Shown here piece after piece: positions 1 to 9,747 of a stretch of DNA of 64,000 nucleotides. The first letter of the stretch is position 1. Each line of letters begins with the position of its first letter. The notes beneath the pieces were generated by a model. That model did not search any database and was not told where the DNA came from. It saw nothing but the letters and a program-made list of their open reading frames with translations. The position numbers were made by a program, and so were the translations under genes. The stretch comes from Psychrobacter cibarius (GTDB taxonomy: Bacteria > Pseudomonadota > Gammaproteobacteria > Pseudomonadales > Moraxellaceae): the NCBI GenBank assembly GCA_030686115.1, contig CP131612.1:1922001-1986000 (forward strand), in the 5' to 3' direction.

Positions 1-338
1 TTATGCCATTATTAAATGCGCATGCACGTATCCCAGTCTGTGGTCTGGTTTCGCAATACAACGCCACCGAGCTGCCTGATGGCAAAGATCGTTTAGGCGT
101 ATTAATGGGCAACATTCTAAGCCGTCGTCTCACCATTAAAGGGTTCATTATTTTTGAAGAATATGGCGATCACTTCCCAGAATTCTTAAAAACCATGAGT
201 AAATGGGTCGAGTCAGGCGATGTTAAAACCAAAGAATATATCGCTGAAGGCTTAGACGATGCACCAAACGCCTTTGTTCGCATGCTAAATGGCGATAACT
301 TTGGTAAAACAGTGGTTAAAGTTTCTGAGGTTGAATAA
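1..338 (+). CDS. NADP-dependent oxidoreductase, MDR superfamily (CurA/YncB-like), C-terminal part
   Basis: The 5' end lies outside the window; the frame is open through base 1 and stops at 338, leaving about 112 C-terminal residues. The visible part reads like the end of the cofactor-binding domain and the closing strand of leukotriene-B4 12-hydroxydehydrogenase/CurA-type reductases: a strand ending in CGLVSQYN, then a long segment with RLTIKGFI, and a C-terminal helix with the ending NFGKTVVKVS. The family reduces activated C=C bonds with NADPH in the cytosol. The substrate cannot be inferred from the fragment. The initiator-like Met at base 3 is internal, not a start. Confidence 0.8.
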   Translation, partial: MPLLNAHARIPVCGLVSQYNATELPDGKDRLGVLMGNILSRRLTIKGFIIFEEYGDHFPEFLKTMSKWVESGDVKTKEYIAEGLDDAPNAFVRMLNGDNFGKTVVKVSEVE

Positions 339-439
339 CAGAGCCAATGGTTATCAGTTGGTTGAATCGCAAATAACGACTTAACAACATAACTTGCTAA
401 GACAACCACTGAAAATGACCTCTCAACCATGAATACTGT

Positions 440-481
440 TCTATGAATACCGCTAGCAGTTCTATGAATACCGCTAGCAGT
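440..481. repeat. Two exact tandem copies of a 21-bp unit
   Basis: Bases 440-460 and 461-481 are identical 21-mers beginning TCTATGAATACC and ending GCTAGCAGT. A degenerate half copy (ATGAATACTGT) precedes them. The repeat is intergenic, between the reductase and the DJ-1-like gene. No function is apparent. Confidence 0.85.
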
Positions 482-578
482 CATTGCAAATACTCATATT
501 GATTACAGATGACCAATTAAGCATGACTGCTAACAACCCATGATTTAAGAACAACATTAATAATAAATAAGGACGACT

Positions 579-1256
579 ATGAATATTTTAATGGTACTAA
601 CCTCACATGATAAGTTGGGCGATACTGGTAAAAAAACGGGCTTTTGGCTAGAAGAGTTTGCCGCGCCTTATTACGCTTTTATCGATGCGGGCGTCAATGT
701 GACACTTGCTTCTCCTGCTGGCGGGCAGCCACCGCTTGATCCGAGCAGCGATACTGAAGACACGCAAACGAAAGATACCAAGCGTTTTAAAGAAGACAGC
801 GACGCTCAAAAGCATCTTGCCAATACTGAAAAACTCGCTGATATGAACGCTGAAGATTTTGATTCAGTCTTTTATCCAGGCGGTCATGGTCCACTATGGG
901 ACTTGGCAGTTGATAAAAATTCGATCAATTTGATTGAGACTTTCGTCAAACAAGACAAACCTGTCGCCTTTGTTTGTCATTCTCCAGCCGCTCTTAAAAA
1001 TGTCAAAATTGACGGTGAGTATTTAGTCAAAGGCAAAACAGTGACTGGCTTTACCAATTCAGAAGAAGACGCCGTTGGTCTCACAGATGTCGTGCCATTC
1101 TTAGTAGAAGATGCACTAAAAGCCAATGGTGGTAACTATGAAAAAGCCGCTGATTGGGAATCATTTGTGGTCGAAGATGGCTTGCTGATTACTGGGCAAA
1201 ACCCAGCGTCATCAGAAGAAGCTGCCAAGCGCTTAATCACTAAGCTGAAAGGTTAA
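579..1256 (+). CDS. Type 1 glutamine amidotransferase-like protein, DJ-1/PfpI (Hsp31-like) family
   Basis: This 225-residue cytosolic protein has the DJ-1/PfpI fold. The nucleophile elbow is FVCHSPAAL with Cys133 followed by His134, and the acidic partner is probably Glu25 or Glu26 in GFWLEE. The segment FYPGGHGPLWDL near residues 98-109 is the oxyanion-hole loop of the family. The length and the N-terminal LTSHDKLGDTGKKTGFWLEE pattern match the Hsp31/HchA-like subgroup, which includes glutathione-independent glyoxalases and protein-deglycase-like enzymes. The exact substrate is uncertain. An AAGGA ribosome site precedes the ATG by a normal distance. The following glutathione S-transferase is in the same direction 46 bases downstream, so the two may form a small electrophile-detoxification unit (inference). 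Confidence 0.85.
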   Translation: MNILMVLTSHDKLGDTGKKTGFWLEEFAAPYYAFIDAGVNVTLASPAGGQPPLDPSSDTEDTQTKDTKRFKEDSDAQKHLANTEKLADMNAEDFDSVFYPGGHGPLWDLAVDKNSINLIETFVKQDKPVAFVCHSPAALKNVKIDGEYLVKGKTVTGFTNSEEDAVGLTDVVPFLVEDALKANGGNYEKAADWESFVVEDGLLITGQNPASSEEAAKRLITKLKG

Positions 1257-1302
1257 TATCTTTTTAACGTTAATATAATAGACCATGCAAAAGGCCACTA
1301 TC

Positions 1303-1932
1303 ATGATTCGCTTACATCATCTCAACCAGTCTCGCTCATTACGTATTTTATGGCTTTTAGAAGAGCTGGGCGTGCCTTATGAGATCATTAGTCATCAACG
1401 CGATCCTAATACTCATTTGGCACCAGACAGTTTAAAGGCGGTACATCCACTCGGTAAATCTCCGGTTATCGAGATGGATGGTCAACTTTATGCCGAGTCG
1501 GGTGCAATCACTGAGTTATTGATTGAGCGATTTGCGCCAGAGCGCTTACGTCCTACGACTGATAGCGTAGACTATGGCCATTATCTGCAATGGATTAACT
1601 TTGCTGAAAGCTCGCTCATGTTGCCGTTATTACTGGAGCTATTTACCAAAAAAGCCGGTATTGTCGATAACGAGTTTTTAGATGGTTATATCAGTCAAGA
1701 AAAACACAGACTGTTGAGCTATCTAAACGAGGAAGTTGCAGATAAGCCATTTATCGTTGGTCATAAGCTAAGCGGCGCTGACTTTATGCTGTCTTTTGAC
1801 TTAATCATGCTGGCTAAGCGTGAAGCGTTAGATGATTATCCGCATATCAAGCAGTATGCTTTACAGCTTGCCAGTCTTGATAGCTATCAGCGCAGCATGC
1901 GTTTAGAGGCGAATTATGATCACTCAATTTAG
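1303..1932 (+). CDS. Glutathione S-transferase
   Basis: This 209-residue protein has the GST layout. An N-terminal thioredoxin-like domain carries the SRSLRILWLLEELGVPYE helix, then the cis-proline segment KSPVIEMDG and the glutathione-contacting YAESGAI. An all-helical C-terminal domain carries the N-capping-box region SGADFMLSFDL. Soluble GSTs conjugate glutathione to electrophiles or reduce peroxides. The start was set at 1303 rather than the in-frame ATG at 1285 because AAAAGG sits eight bases before 1303 and the protein then begins MIRLHHLN, as family members do. A strong terminator follows at 1971-2000. Confidence 0.88.
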   Translation: MIRLHHLNQSRSLRILWLLEELGVPYEIISHQRDPNTHLAPDSLKAVHPLGKSPVIEMDGQLYAESGAITELLIERFAPERLRPTTDSVDYGHYLQWINFAESSLMLPLLLELFTKKAGIVDNEFLDGYISQEKHRLLSYLNEEVADKPFIVGHKLSGADFMLSFDLIMLAKREALDDYPHIKQYALQLASLDSYQRSMRLEANYDHSI

Positions 1933-1970
1933 TACCATGGTCTAACTGTTTATCGACTACTTAATGTATA

Positions 1971-2000
1971 AAAAAACAGCTCTTTATAGAGCTGTTTTTT
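1971..2000 (+). terminator. Rho-independent terminator after the GST gene
   Basis: The inverted repeat AAAACAGCTCT / AGAGCTGTTTT has a four-base loop and ends in a run of T. The A-tract on the other side would also let it work leftward. Confidence 0.85.
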
Positions 2001-2036
2001 ATGGGTAAAAATGACCTGAGTCGTAGCTATGTGACA

Positions 2037-2144
2037 TATAGTCAAGGAATTTTAGAATCGCTACAAGGCGACCGACCGCAGATAGTACACTGAGTACATC
2101 TAGGGCGGGTAACACCGTAGCGGTTTAAAAGTGCTCTGACTATA
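2037..2144. mobile_element. Candidate 108-bp non-autonomous element (MITE-like) with inverted ends
   Basis: The stretch is bounded by TATAGTCA (2037-2044) and TGACTATA (2137-2144), an exact 8-bp inverted repeat. Inside are paired segments ATCGCTAC and CCGTAGCG and the near-palindrome AGTACACTGAGTACA. It is clearly richer in G and C than the AT-rich flanks. No coding frame fits. The organisation resembles small dispersed repeats of Moraxellaceae genomes; that it is mobile or repeated elsewhere cannot be shown from one copy. Confidence 0.5.
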
Positions 2145-2435
2145 GCACTGTGTTTCTTATCGTCTATCATTGACAGACAGCTGTATCTATCTTTTAACTT
2201 GATTTTCAATGTGTTAGTTATGCGTGATAAATGCTCAACAAAAATTATGATAAAATATTCAAAACAGGGTTTAGAATACTTTTTTGGTTTTATCAGTCTA
2301 CTAAATGACTTTCTGTTAAATGGCTTTTTATTAAATGACTTTGAACGTCTTGAGCTTCGTGACTATCCGACGAGCGTGATGCTTGTTTAACAACTGCTAT
2401 ATACCATTTTATCCCTCTACGCAGATTATCCATCC
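2145..2435. other. AT-rich intergenic stretch, no supported gene
   Basis: The stretch upstream of the efflux operon is AT-rich. A 63-codon frame at 2199-2390 has no ribosome site and encodes a low-complexity repeat (three near-copies of a TTAAATGACTTT-like unit at about 2301-2343). I see no convincing coding signal. The promoter of the EmrAB-like pair must lie here, but I cannot place it. Confidence 0.5.
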
Positions 2436-4052
2436 ATGAGTACTGAATACCAGTTTAAGCCCCATGAACGACCATTCATGCTTGGCTCGCCTGCCACCCC
2501 TGATCACCCTGTGCGCCGTAAAGTATTTTATTTACTGATTGGTATTTTTATAGGCTTAACTGCCAGCTTTCAGAACGGTCTATTGGTCGCAAATCTCACT
2601 CAAATCCAAGGTGAAATGGGCTTAACACCAGTAGAAGGTGGCTGGATATCAGTCGCTTACAATATGACCAATGCTTGTGTCACGGTGCTGCTGTACAAAA
2701 TTCGCCAGCAATTTGGCATGTCGTTATTTAGCAAAATCACTTTGTTCTTTTTATTGGCAGCCACCAGTATGCAGTGGTTGGTCAGTAGCAATCTACTCAG
2801 TACGACGATTGGGATTAGCATTGAGCCTTATTATTTAGAACTGCTCGCCCGTGGCTTTAGTGGTGTGGTGGCTAGTGCGATGACGGTATTGTCTATTTTT
2901 TATTGTCTACAAGGCATGCCAACTGCTCGGCGTATCAGCGGACTGATATTAGGGTTCGGCTTGGTGCAGTTTGGCATTCCACTGTCACGGATTATCTCGC
3001 CTTATTTAGCCGTTGATGGTCAGCTTGAAGGTTTATTTTTATTTCAAGTGGGATTATCGCTGATTTGCTTTGGGCTTATTAACATTCTTGAGCTACCACC
3101 GGGCAACACGGAAAAGGTCTTTGAAAAACTTGATTTGGTGAGTTTTGGCTTTTTTGCCAGTGGTCTTGCCGCCCTATCGGTATTTTTAGTACAAGGTAGA
3201 ATTCAATGGTGGACGATGCCTTGGCTTAGCTATCCATTGATCATTGCCGTCGTGACTATCTCGATTGCTTTATGGATTGAGACCCATCGCAAAAACCCAA
3301 TGCTACAAGTGCGCTGGATGCGTAGTCGCACCATTATTGCCTTTATGATTACTGGTGCCGTCATGCGCATTTTGCTGTCTGAGCAAAGTGTGGGTGCCGC
3401 AGGATTATTAGCAAACCTTGGTTATGGTAATGACCAGCTGATTGTTTTTTATGCCATCATCTTGGTGGCTAGCATACTGGCATTAGTGATTAGCATTTTT
3501 ACCACCAAAGCGACGGATCTGCGCCGACCCGTGATTTTTGCGGTTGCATTGATTGCGATTGGTGCATGGATAGATACGGGTGTGTCACTAAACTCTGCCC
3601 CTTATATGTTCTATTTCAGTCAGTTTATAATCGCTTTTGCTGCCGTTTACTTCATGGGACCAATGGTATTTGAAGGTATGTTTCGCGCCATTGCTAACGG
3701 ACCTGCCTATATTATTAGCTTCTCGGTGATTTTTGGTATCTCACAAACTGTCGGCGGTTTGGCAGGCGCGGCAGGTATTCAAGCATTTACCACCATTCGT
3801 ACTCAGATGCATTATGCCGATATGGTCAGTTCAATGAATACCACTGATCCTGCTACGATGACCCAAATGCTACAGGGTGTGCAACGTCAAGCAACGGTCG
3901 CCGCTTATGATGATTTATTCTTTTTGATGGCCGTGGGCGCCACTATCACCGCGCTATATTTATTGATGGTTTATTTTTATTACCTTTATCATAAACGCAA
4001 TCCACTTGGTAAAGAACTTGCCGCATTGGCAGAAATGATGGGCAAAAAATAA
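2436..4052 (+). CDS. MFS drug efflux permease, DHA2/EmrB-like
   Basis: This 538-residue integral inner-membrane protein has roughly 13-14 hydrophobic segments, the size and density of the 14-helix DHA2 family. The first segment is FYLLIGIFIGLTASFQNGLL, followed by the loop VEGGWISVAYNMTNA that corresponds to the conserved region after helix 1 of EmrB proteins. Such pumps work with an EmrA-type adaptor and an outer-membrane TolC to expel hydrophobic compounds with proton motive force. The adaptor gene follows 107 bases downstream. The permease is divergent from E. coli EmrB, so the substrate is open. The intergenic gap has a weak hairpin (AGGTGAC / GTTACCT, about 4056-4092), which could reduce rather than stop read-through. 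Confidence 0.8.
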   Translation: MSTEYQFKPHERPFMLGSPATPDHPVRRKVFYLLIGIFIGLTASFQNGLLVANLTQIQGEMGLTPVEGGWISVAYNMTNACVTVLLYKIRQQFGMSLFSKITLFFLLAATSMQWLVSSNLLSTTIGISIEPYYLELLARGFSGVVASAMTVLSIFYCLQGMPTARRISGLILGFGLVQFGIPLSRIISPYLAVDGQLEGLFLFQVGLSLICFGLINILELPPGNTEKVFEKLDLVSFGFFASGLAALSVFLVQGRIQWWTMPWLSYPLIIAVVTISIALWIETHRKNPMLQVRWMRSRTIIAFMITGAVMRILLSEQSVGAAGLLANLGYGNDQLIVFYAIILVASILALVISIFTTKATDLRRPVIFAVALIAIGAWIDTGVSLNSAPYMFYFSQFIIAFAAVYFMGPMVFEGMFRAIANGPAYIISFSVIFGISQTVGGLAGAAGIQAFTTIRTQMHYADMVSSMNTTDPATMTQMLQGVQRQATVAAYDDLFFLMAVGATITALYLLMVYFYYLYHKRNPLGKELAALAEMMGKK

Positions 4053-4159
4053 CAGGTGACAATAATATCGATTTTTTGCTGTTACCTTTTCTTCTTATGC
4101 TAATTACTATATTTTAAAAAGTTATCCACTATGTTTACTAATCTCTTTAGGAGCGCATC

Positions 4160-5449
4160 ATGAGCGAAGACAAGTTAAATGATCTTGATGACCATAATCA
4201 AGACACCGCTCAAGATGCCACCCAAAATACTGCTAAAAACAATCAGACATCATCCAAGGCAGCAGCAATAGAGATTCCTCTAAGCCAATCAAAAAATGAT
4301 GATATTGTGACTATACCGAAAACAGAGGACTCGATAATAACGTCCGTTGCTGATGCTGATGAAACGCCAATGCCGCCAAAAGAGCCTATTCCTGACGCTA
4401 CAGGTTGGTCGCCTAAAAAGAAATCTTACTTTAACCTAGGCTTATTGATTGCACTAATCATTATTGGCGTCCTTTTGATTCTTTATGCGTGGAAGCTACC
4501 GCCCTTTACGCCTACGGTTCAACAGACTAATAATGCCTTTGTAAAAGGTCAAACAACGATTATCAGCCCGCAAGTTTCTGGCTATGTCACAGAAGTGGCA
4601 GTGCAAGATTTTGAAAATGTACAAGCAGGTGATTTATTGGTCAAGATAGACGACCGTGCCTTTTTGCAGCAGCTCGAACAAGCACAAGCCGATATCGAAG
4701 TCGCTATGACCGACCGCTCAAGCAATGCGCAAGATACGGGCACCAGTCAGGCACAAATCGAAGCACGTAAAGCGGACTTATATAGTGCCAAAGTCAGCGT
4801 TGATAGTGCACGCGAAGATGTAAAGCGCTATCAAGGACTTGATGCGATTGGCGCAGTATCCAAAGCAGAAGTTGCTCATGCCCAAGCTCAGCTCGCTCAA
4901 GCACAAGCTGGCGTGCAGCAAGCAGAAGCCAATTTACAAGTCGCCCTTGAGGCCAGCAAAAAAACCAGTGGTAGCCGCTCATCACTCGATGCCAATATTA
5001 AAAATGCAGAAGCAGTTGCTAAGCAAGCACAGCTTAATTTAGACAATACTATTATCAGAGCACCGGAATCAGGACAACTGAGTCAAGTCAGCGTCAAAGC
5101 GGGGCAATATGTCAGCGCGGGCACACAGCTCATGTATGTGGTGCCAAAAGGCGTGTGGATTATTGCCAACTTTAAAGAAACCCAAGTGGCAAATATGACT
5201 GTCGGTGAGCCTGCAACGATTCATGTGGATGCGCTAGGCGGCGCTACGTTTCGAGGTCATGTCAGCAATATCTCGCCAGCGACTGGCAGTGAATTTAGCG
5301 CGGGCGCGGCAAACCCTGCGACTGGCAATTATATTAAAATCGCTCAGCGTATTCCGGTACGAATAGATTTGGAGCAAGGACAACCTGAGCTTGCGCAATT
5401 GCGCCCCGGTATGTCGGTATCGGTCGATGTCGATACTAAACCGAACTAG
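4160..5449 (+). CDS. HlyD/EmrA-type membrane-fusion adaptor
   Basis: This 429-residue protein has a charged, Asn/Asp/Thr-rich cytosolic N-terminus of about 90 residues and one membrane span near 93-113 (GLLIALIIIGVLLILYAWKL). The periplasmic part has a split biotinyl-lipoyl-like motif (TTIISPQVSGYVTEVAV and later APESGQLSQVSVKAGQYV) around an alpha-helical hairpin rich in Ala and Gln, and a C-terminal beta-barrel. This is the EmrA layout: it bridges the MFS pump to a TolC channel. The N-terminal extension is longer than in E. coli EmrA. An AGGAG ribosome site precedes the ATG. The TolC partner is not adjacent; the TolC-like gene at 53,795 belongs with the adhesin secretion system. Confidence 0.88.
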   Translation: MSEDKLNDLDDHNQDTAQDATQNTAKNNQTSSKAAAIEIPLSQSKNDDIVTIPKTEDSIITSVADADETPMPPKEPIPDATGWSPKKKSYFNLGLLIALIIIGVLLILYAWKLPPFTPTVQQTNNAFVKGQTTIISPQVSGYVTEVAVQDFENVQAGDLLVKIDDRAFLQQLEQAQADIEVAMTDRSSNAQDTGTSQAQIEARKADLYSAKVSVDSAREDVKRYQGLDAIGAVSKAEVAHAQAQLAQAQAGVQQAEANLQVALEASKKTSGSRSSLDANIKNAEAVAKQAQLNLDNTIIRAPESGQLSQVSVKAGQYVSAGTQLMYVVPKGVWIIANFKETQVANMTVGEPATIHVDALGGATFRGHVSNISPATGSEFSAGAANPATGNYIKIAQRIPVRIDLEQGQPELAQLRPGMSVSVDVDTKPN

Positions 5450-5515
5450 AGCATGTTGGACATTCACAAATAGGCACTGCTATTTTCTAAAATTGCTCCA
5501 GACAAACCGCAAAAT

Positions 5516-5568
5516 AAAAAGCCAGTCCAGATGTCATAATCACTATGACGCCTAGATTGGCTTTTTTT
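5516..5568. terminator. Bidirectional intrinsic terminator between the adaptor gene and pdxH
   Basis: AAAAAGCCAGTC and GATTGGCTTTTTTT form the outer stem, with an inner stem GTCATA / TATGAC. A-runs and T-runs on both sides suit the two converging genes. Confidence 0.75.
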
Positions 5569-5600
5569 ACTTCTATGAAAATATGAATAGCGCGCTTAGG

Positions 5601-6251
5601 TTACGGCAAAAGGCGCTTGGTAGTCCAGCTTTCACCATTGTCTTTAGTATAGACAATACGGTCATGCATACGATTGGCACGACCTTGCCAAAACTCAATC
5701 TCATGAATGCTAATCTCATAACCACCCCAAAACTCTGGTGTTGGCACTTGGCTACTTTCTGGATACTGGTTTTGTAGCTCATCAAACTTGGATTGCATCA
5801 CCTCACGATCAGCAACTTCGCCACTTTGAGGTTGACTGACCCACGCACCCACTCGACTGTCGTGAGGACGCTTTTGAAAGTAAGCAGCTGACTTATTAGC
5901 ATCGATTTTAGCAATGCTGCCACTAATACGTACTTGACGCTCCAGCTCGTGCCAAAAGAATAGCGCTTCGACATTCGGGTTTTCGGCAATATCTTGACCT
6001 TTAGCGCTTTCATAGTTGGTATAAAACACCACACCATTTTCAGTAATCTCACGCATAAGTACGATGCGCACGCTAGGTTTATTATCAGCACCGCACGTCG
6101 CCAAGCTCATCGCATAAGGCTCTTGCACCTTTTGTGCTATTGCCTCATTCATCCATTCTTTTAGTAGCTCAAATGGAGAGTCTGGGACGGACTGTTGATC
6201 AAGCTCACCTTTTTCGTATGACAAACGCTGATCGGTAAAATCCATGCTCAT
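5601..6251 (-). CDS. pdxH: Pyridoxamine 5'-phosphate oxidase
   Basis: This 216-residue FMN enzyme oxidises pyridoxine- or pyridoxamine-5'-phosphate to pyridoxal 5'-phosphate, the last step of vitamin B6 synthesis and salvage. Family signatures are easy to read: PYAMSLATCGADNKPSVRIVLMR near the FMN phosphate site, FYTNYESAKGQDI, FFWHELERQVRISG, and the C-terminal signature with EFWQGRANRMHDRI followed by the terminal RLLP (RLAP in most members). The start is at MSMDFTDQ because AAGGAA lies seven bases upstream. It is followed leftward by the terminator shared with the EmrA-like gene. glmM lies 37 bases upstream on the same strand, so co-transcription with glmM is possible. Confidence 0.96.
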   Translation of the reverse strand: MSMDFTDQRLSYEKGELDQQSVPDSPFELLKEWMNEAIAQKVQEPYAMSLATCGADNKPSVRIVLMREITENGVVFYTNYESAKGQDIAENPNVEALFFWHELERQVRISGSIAKIDANKSAAYFQKRPHDSRVGAWVSQPQSGEVADREVMQSKFDELQNQYPESSQVPTPEFWGGYEISIHEIEFWQGRANRMHDRIVYTKDNGESWTTKRLLP

Positions 6252-6288
6252 AAAATATTCCTTATTTTAATATAACTATATTATGACT

Positions 6289-7659
6289 TTAACCCAATAT
6301 TGCTTTGATATGGTCAGCCAAATCATTTGCCAATACATCACATTCTATTTCATCATCCGACTCAACCATCACACGTATCATAGGCTCTGTACCTGACTGT
6401 CGAATGAGCAGACGACCACGACCCTCTAAAGTAGCCTGTGCTTTTGCAAAAGCAGCAACCAGCTCTTCATGTTCAAACGGATCTTGCATTTTACTTAAGC
6501 GTACATTGACCAGTTTCTGTGGCAATTTTTCAAAGCCTTCGGTCAAATCACTGAGCGCTTTACCACGTGCTTCCATCACCGCAAGCACTTGCAAGCCGGC
6601 GATAATGGCATCGCCCGTACGACTCTTATCCAAACATAGAATATGACCCGATGGTTCGCCACCCAGTATCCAGCCATTCGCTTCAAGCTCATGCATCACA
6701 TAACGATCGCCTACTTTCGCACGCGTAAATTTAATATCTGCTGCTTTGAGTGCCAGCTCTAAGCCCATGTTACTCATCAGCGTACCAACCACACCTTTCG
6801 CCTTAGTCTGACCTTGGGTAGCAAGTACGTATAAAATGCCATCGCCGTCAACCAGATTACCAGCCTCATCAACCATCACAATACGATCACCATCACCGTC
6901 TAGTGCGATACCAACATCTGCCTCGTACTCAATCACTGCTTTCTGTAAGCCTTCAGGATGGGTAGAGCCGCAGTCGGCATTGATATTGATGCCATCAGGC
7001 GTATTGTTAATAGCAATCACATTGGCACCCAACTCACGCATGACTCTTGGTGCCACGCTATAGCCTGCACCATTAGCACAATCTACGACGACAGTCAGAT
7101 GACTCAAGTCGTACTGATAGGGAAAACTGCCTTTACAGAATTCGATATAGCGACCTTTGGCATCATTGATTCGATTATTTTTCCCCAATTGTGCAGGATC
7201 AAGAATAGGCATGATCACGTTATTGTCCGCCTCAGAGGCACTCATAATCGCTTTTAGCTTGTCATTAATAGAGTTTTGCATCTCATCAGTCAGCTTTTTG
7301 CCATCACCTGAAAACAGCTTGATACCGTTATCATAGTAAGGATTGTGCGACGCTGAAATAACTACCCCAGCATCTGCATTAAAACTACGAGTCAAATGCG
7401 CAATCGCTGGTGTGGGTAATGGTCCAAGCATATGCACATCGACACCAGCGGCATTAAACCCCGCTTGCAATGCGCCTTCAATCACATAACCTGACAGCCG
7501 CGTATCCTTACCGATGACCACGCTTGGCTTGCGCGCAGGATTGTCATTATTCTCTATCAGCACACGTCCCGTCACATAGCCCAATTTTAAAATAAAGTCT
7601 GGTGTGATCGGCGACTCACCGAATTTTCCGCGAATACCATCGGTGCCAAAGTAGCTCAT
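6289..7659 (-). CDS. glmM: Phosphoglucosamine mutase
   Basis: This 456-residue cytosolic enzyme interconverts glucosamine-6-phosphate and glucosamine-1-phosphate on the way to UDP-GlcNAc for peptidoglycan and LPS. It has the alpha-phosphohexomutase order: the phosphoserine loop [16 protein letters not shown], the metal loop DGDGDR, the sugar-binding GGEPSGH and the phosphate-binding [14 protein letters not shown]. The frame can be extended to a TTG at 7674, but ATG 7659 has a GGGAG ribosome site eight bases upstream and gives the standard N-terminus [11 protein letters not shown]. It is normally activated by phosphorylation of the active-site serine. pdxH follows on the same strand. Confidence 0.96.
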   Translation of the reverse strand: MSYFGTDGIRGKFGESPITPDFILKLGYVTGRVLIENNDNPARKPSVVIGKDTRLSGYVIEGALQAGFNAAGVDVHMLGPLPTPAIAHLTRSFNADAGVVISASHNPYYDNGIKLFSGDGKKLTDEMQNSINDKLKAIMSASEADNNVIMPILDPAQLGKNNRINDAKGRYIEFCKGSFPYQYDLSHLTVVVDCANGAGYSVAPRVMRELGANVIAINNTPDGININADCGSTHPEGLQKAVIEYEADVGIALDGDGDRIVMVDEAGNLVDGDGILYVLATQGQTKAKGVVGTLMSNMGLELALKAADIKFTRAKVGDRYVMHELEANGWILGGEPSGHILCLDKSRTGDAIIAGLQVLAVMEARGKALSDLTEGFEKLPQKLVNVRLSKMQDPFEHEELVAAFAKAQATLEGRGRLLIRQSGTEPMIRVMVESDDEIECDVLANDLADHIKAILG

Positions 7660-7762
7660 TATGTATGCTCCCAAATCTAAGAGTGAAAACCAGACGAATA
7701 CGCAAACAATAACGTATAAACAGTCTAAGTAGTTATTATTATAATCCGCTTGTGTATTTTAC

Positions 7763-7804
7763 AAAAAAAACAGCCAACAATAACAAGGCATTGTTGGCTG
7801 TTTG
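7763..7804 (-). terminator. Intrinsic terminator downstream of guaB
   Basis: On the minus strand CAGCCAACAAT and ATTGTTGGCTG form an 11-bp stem with an eight-base loop, followed by eight T. Confidence 0.88.
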
Positions 7805-7872
7805 TATCTTAAGGTCACTGCAGCCCTGCAAAATAGCTATCATTGAGATAATGCAGGACTATAAAACACCTT

Positions 7873-9747
<1,875 letters not shown>

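Noticed and set aside
2199..2390. 63-codon open frame upstream of the efflux operon
   Set aside because: There is no ribosome site, the translation is a low-complexity repeat of LLNDFLLNGFLLNDF type, and it lies in AT-rich sequence.
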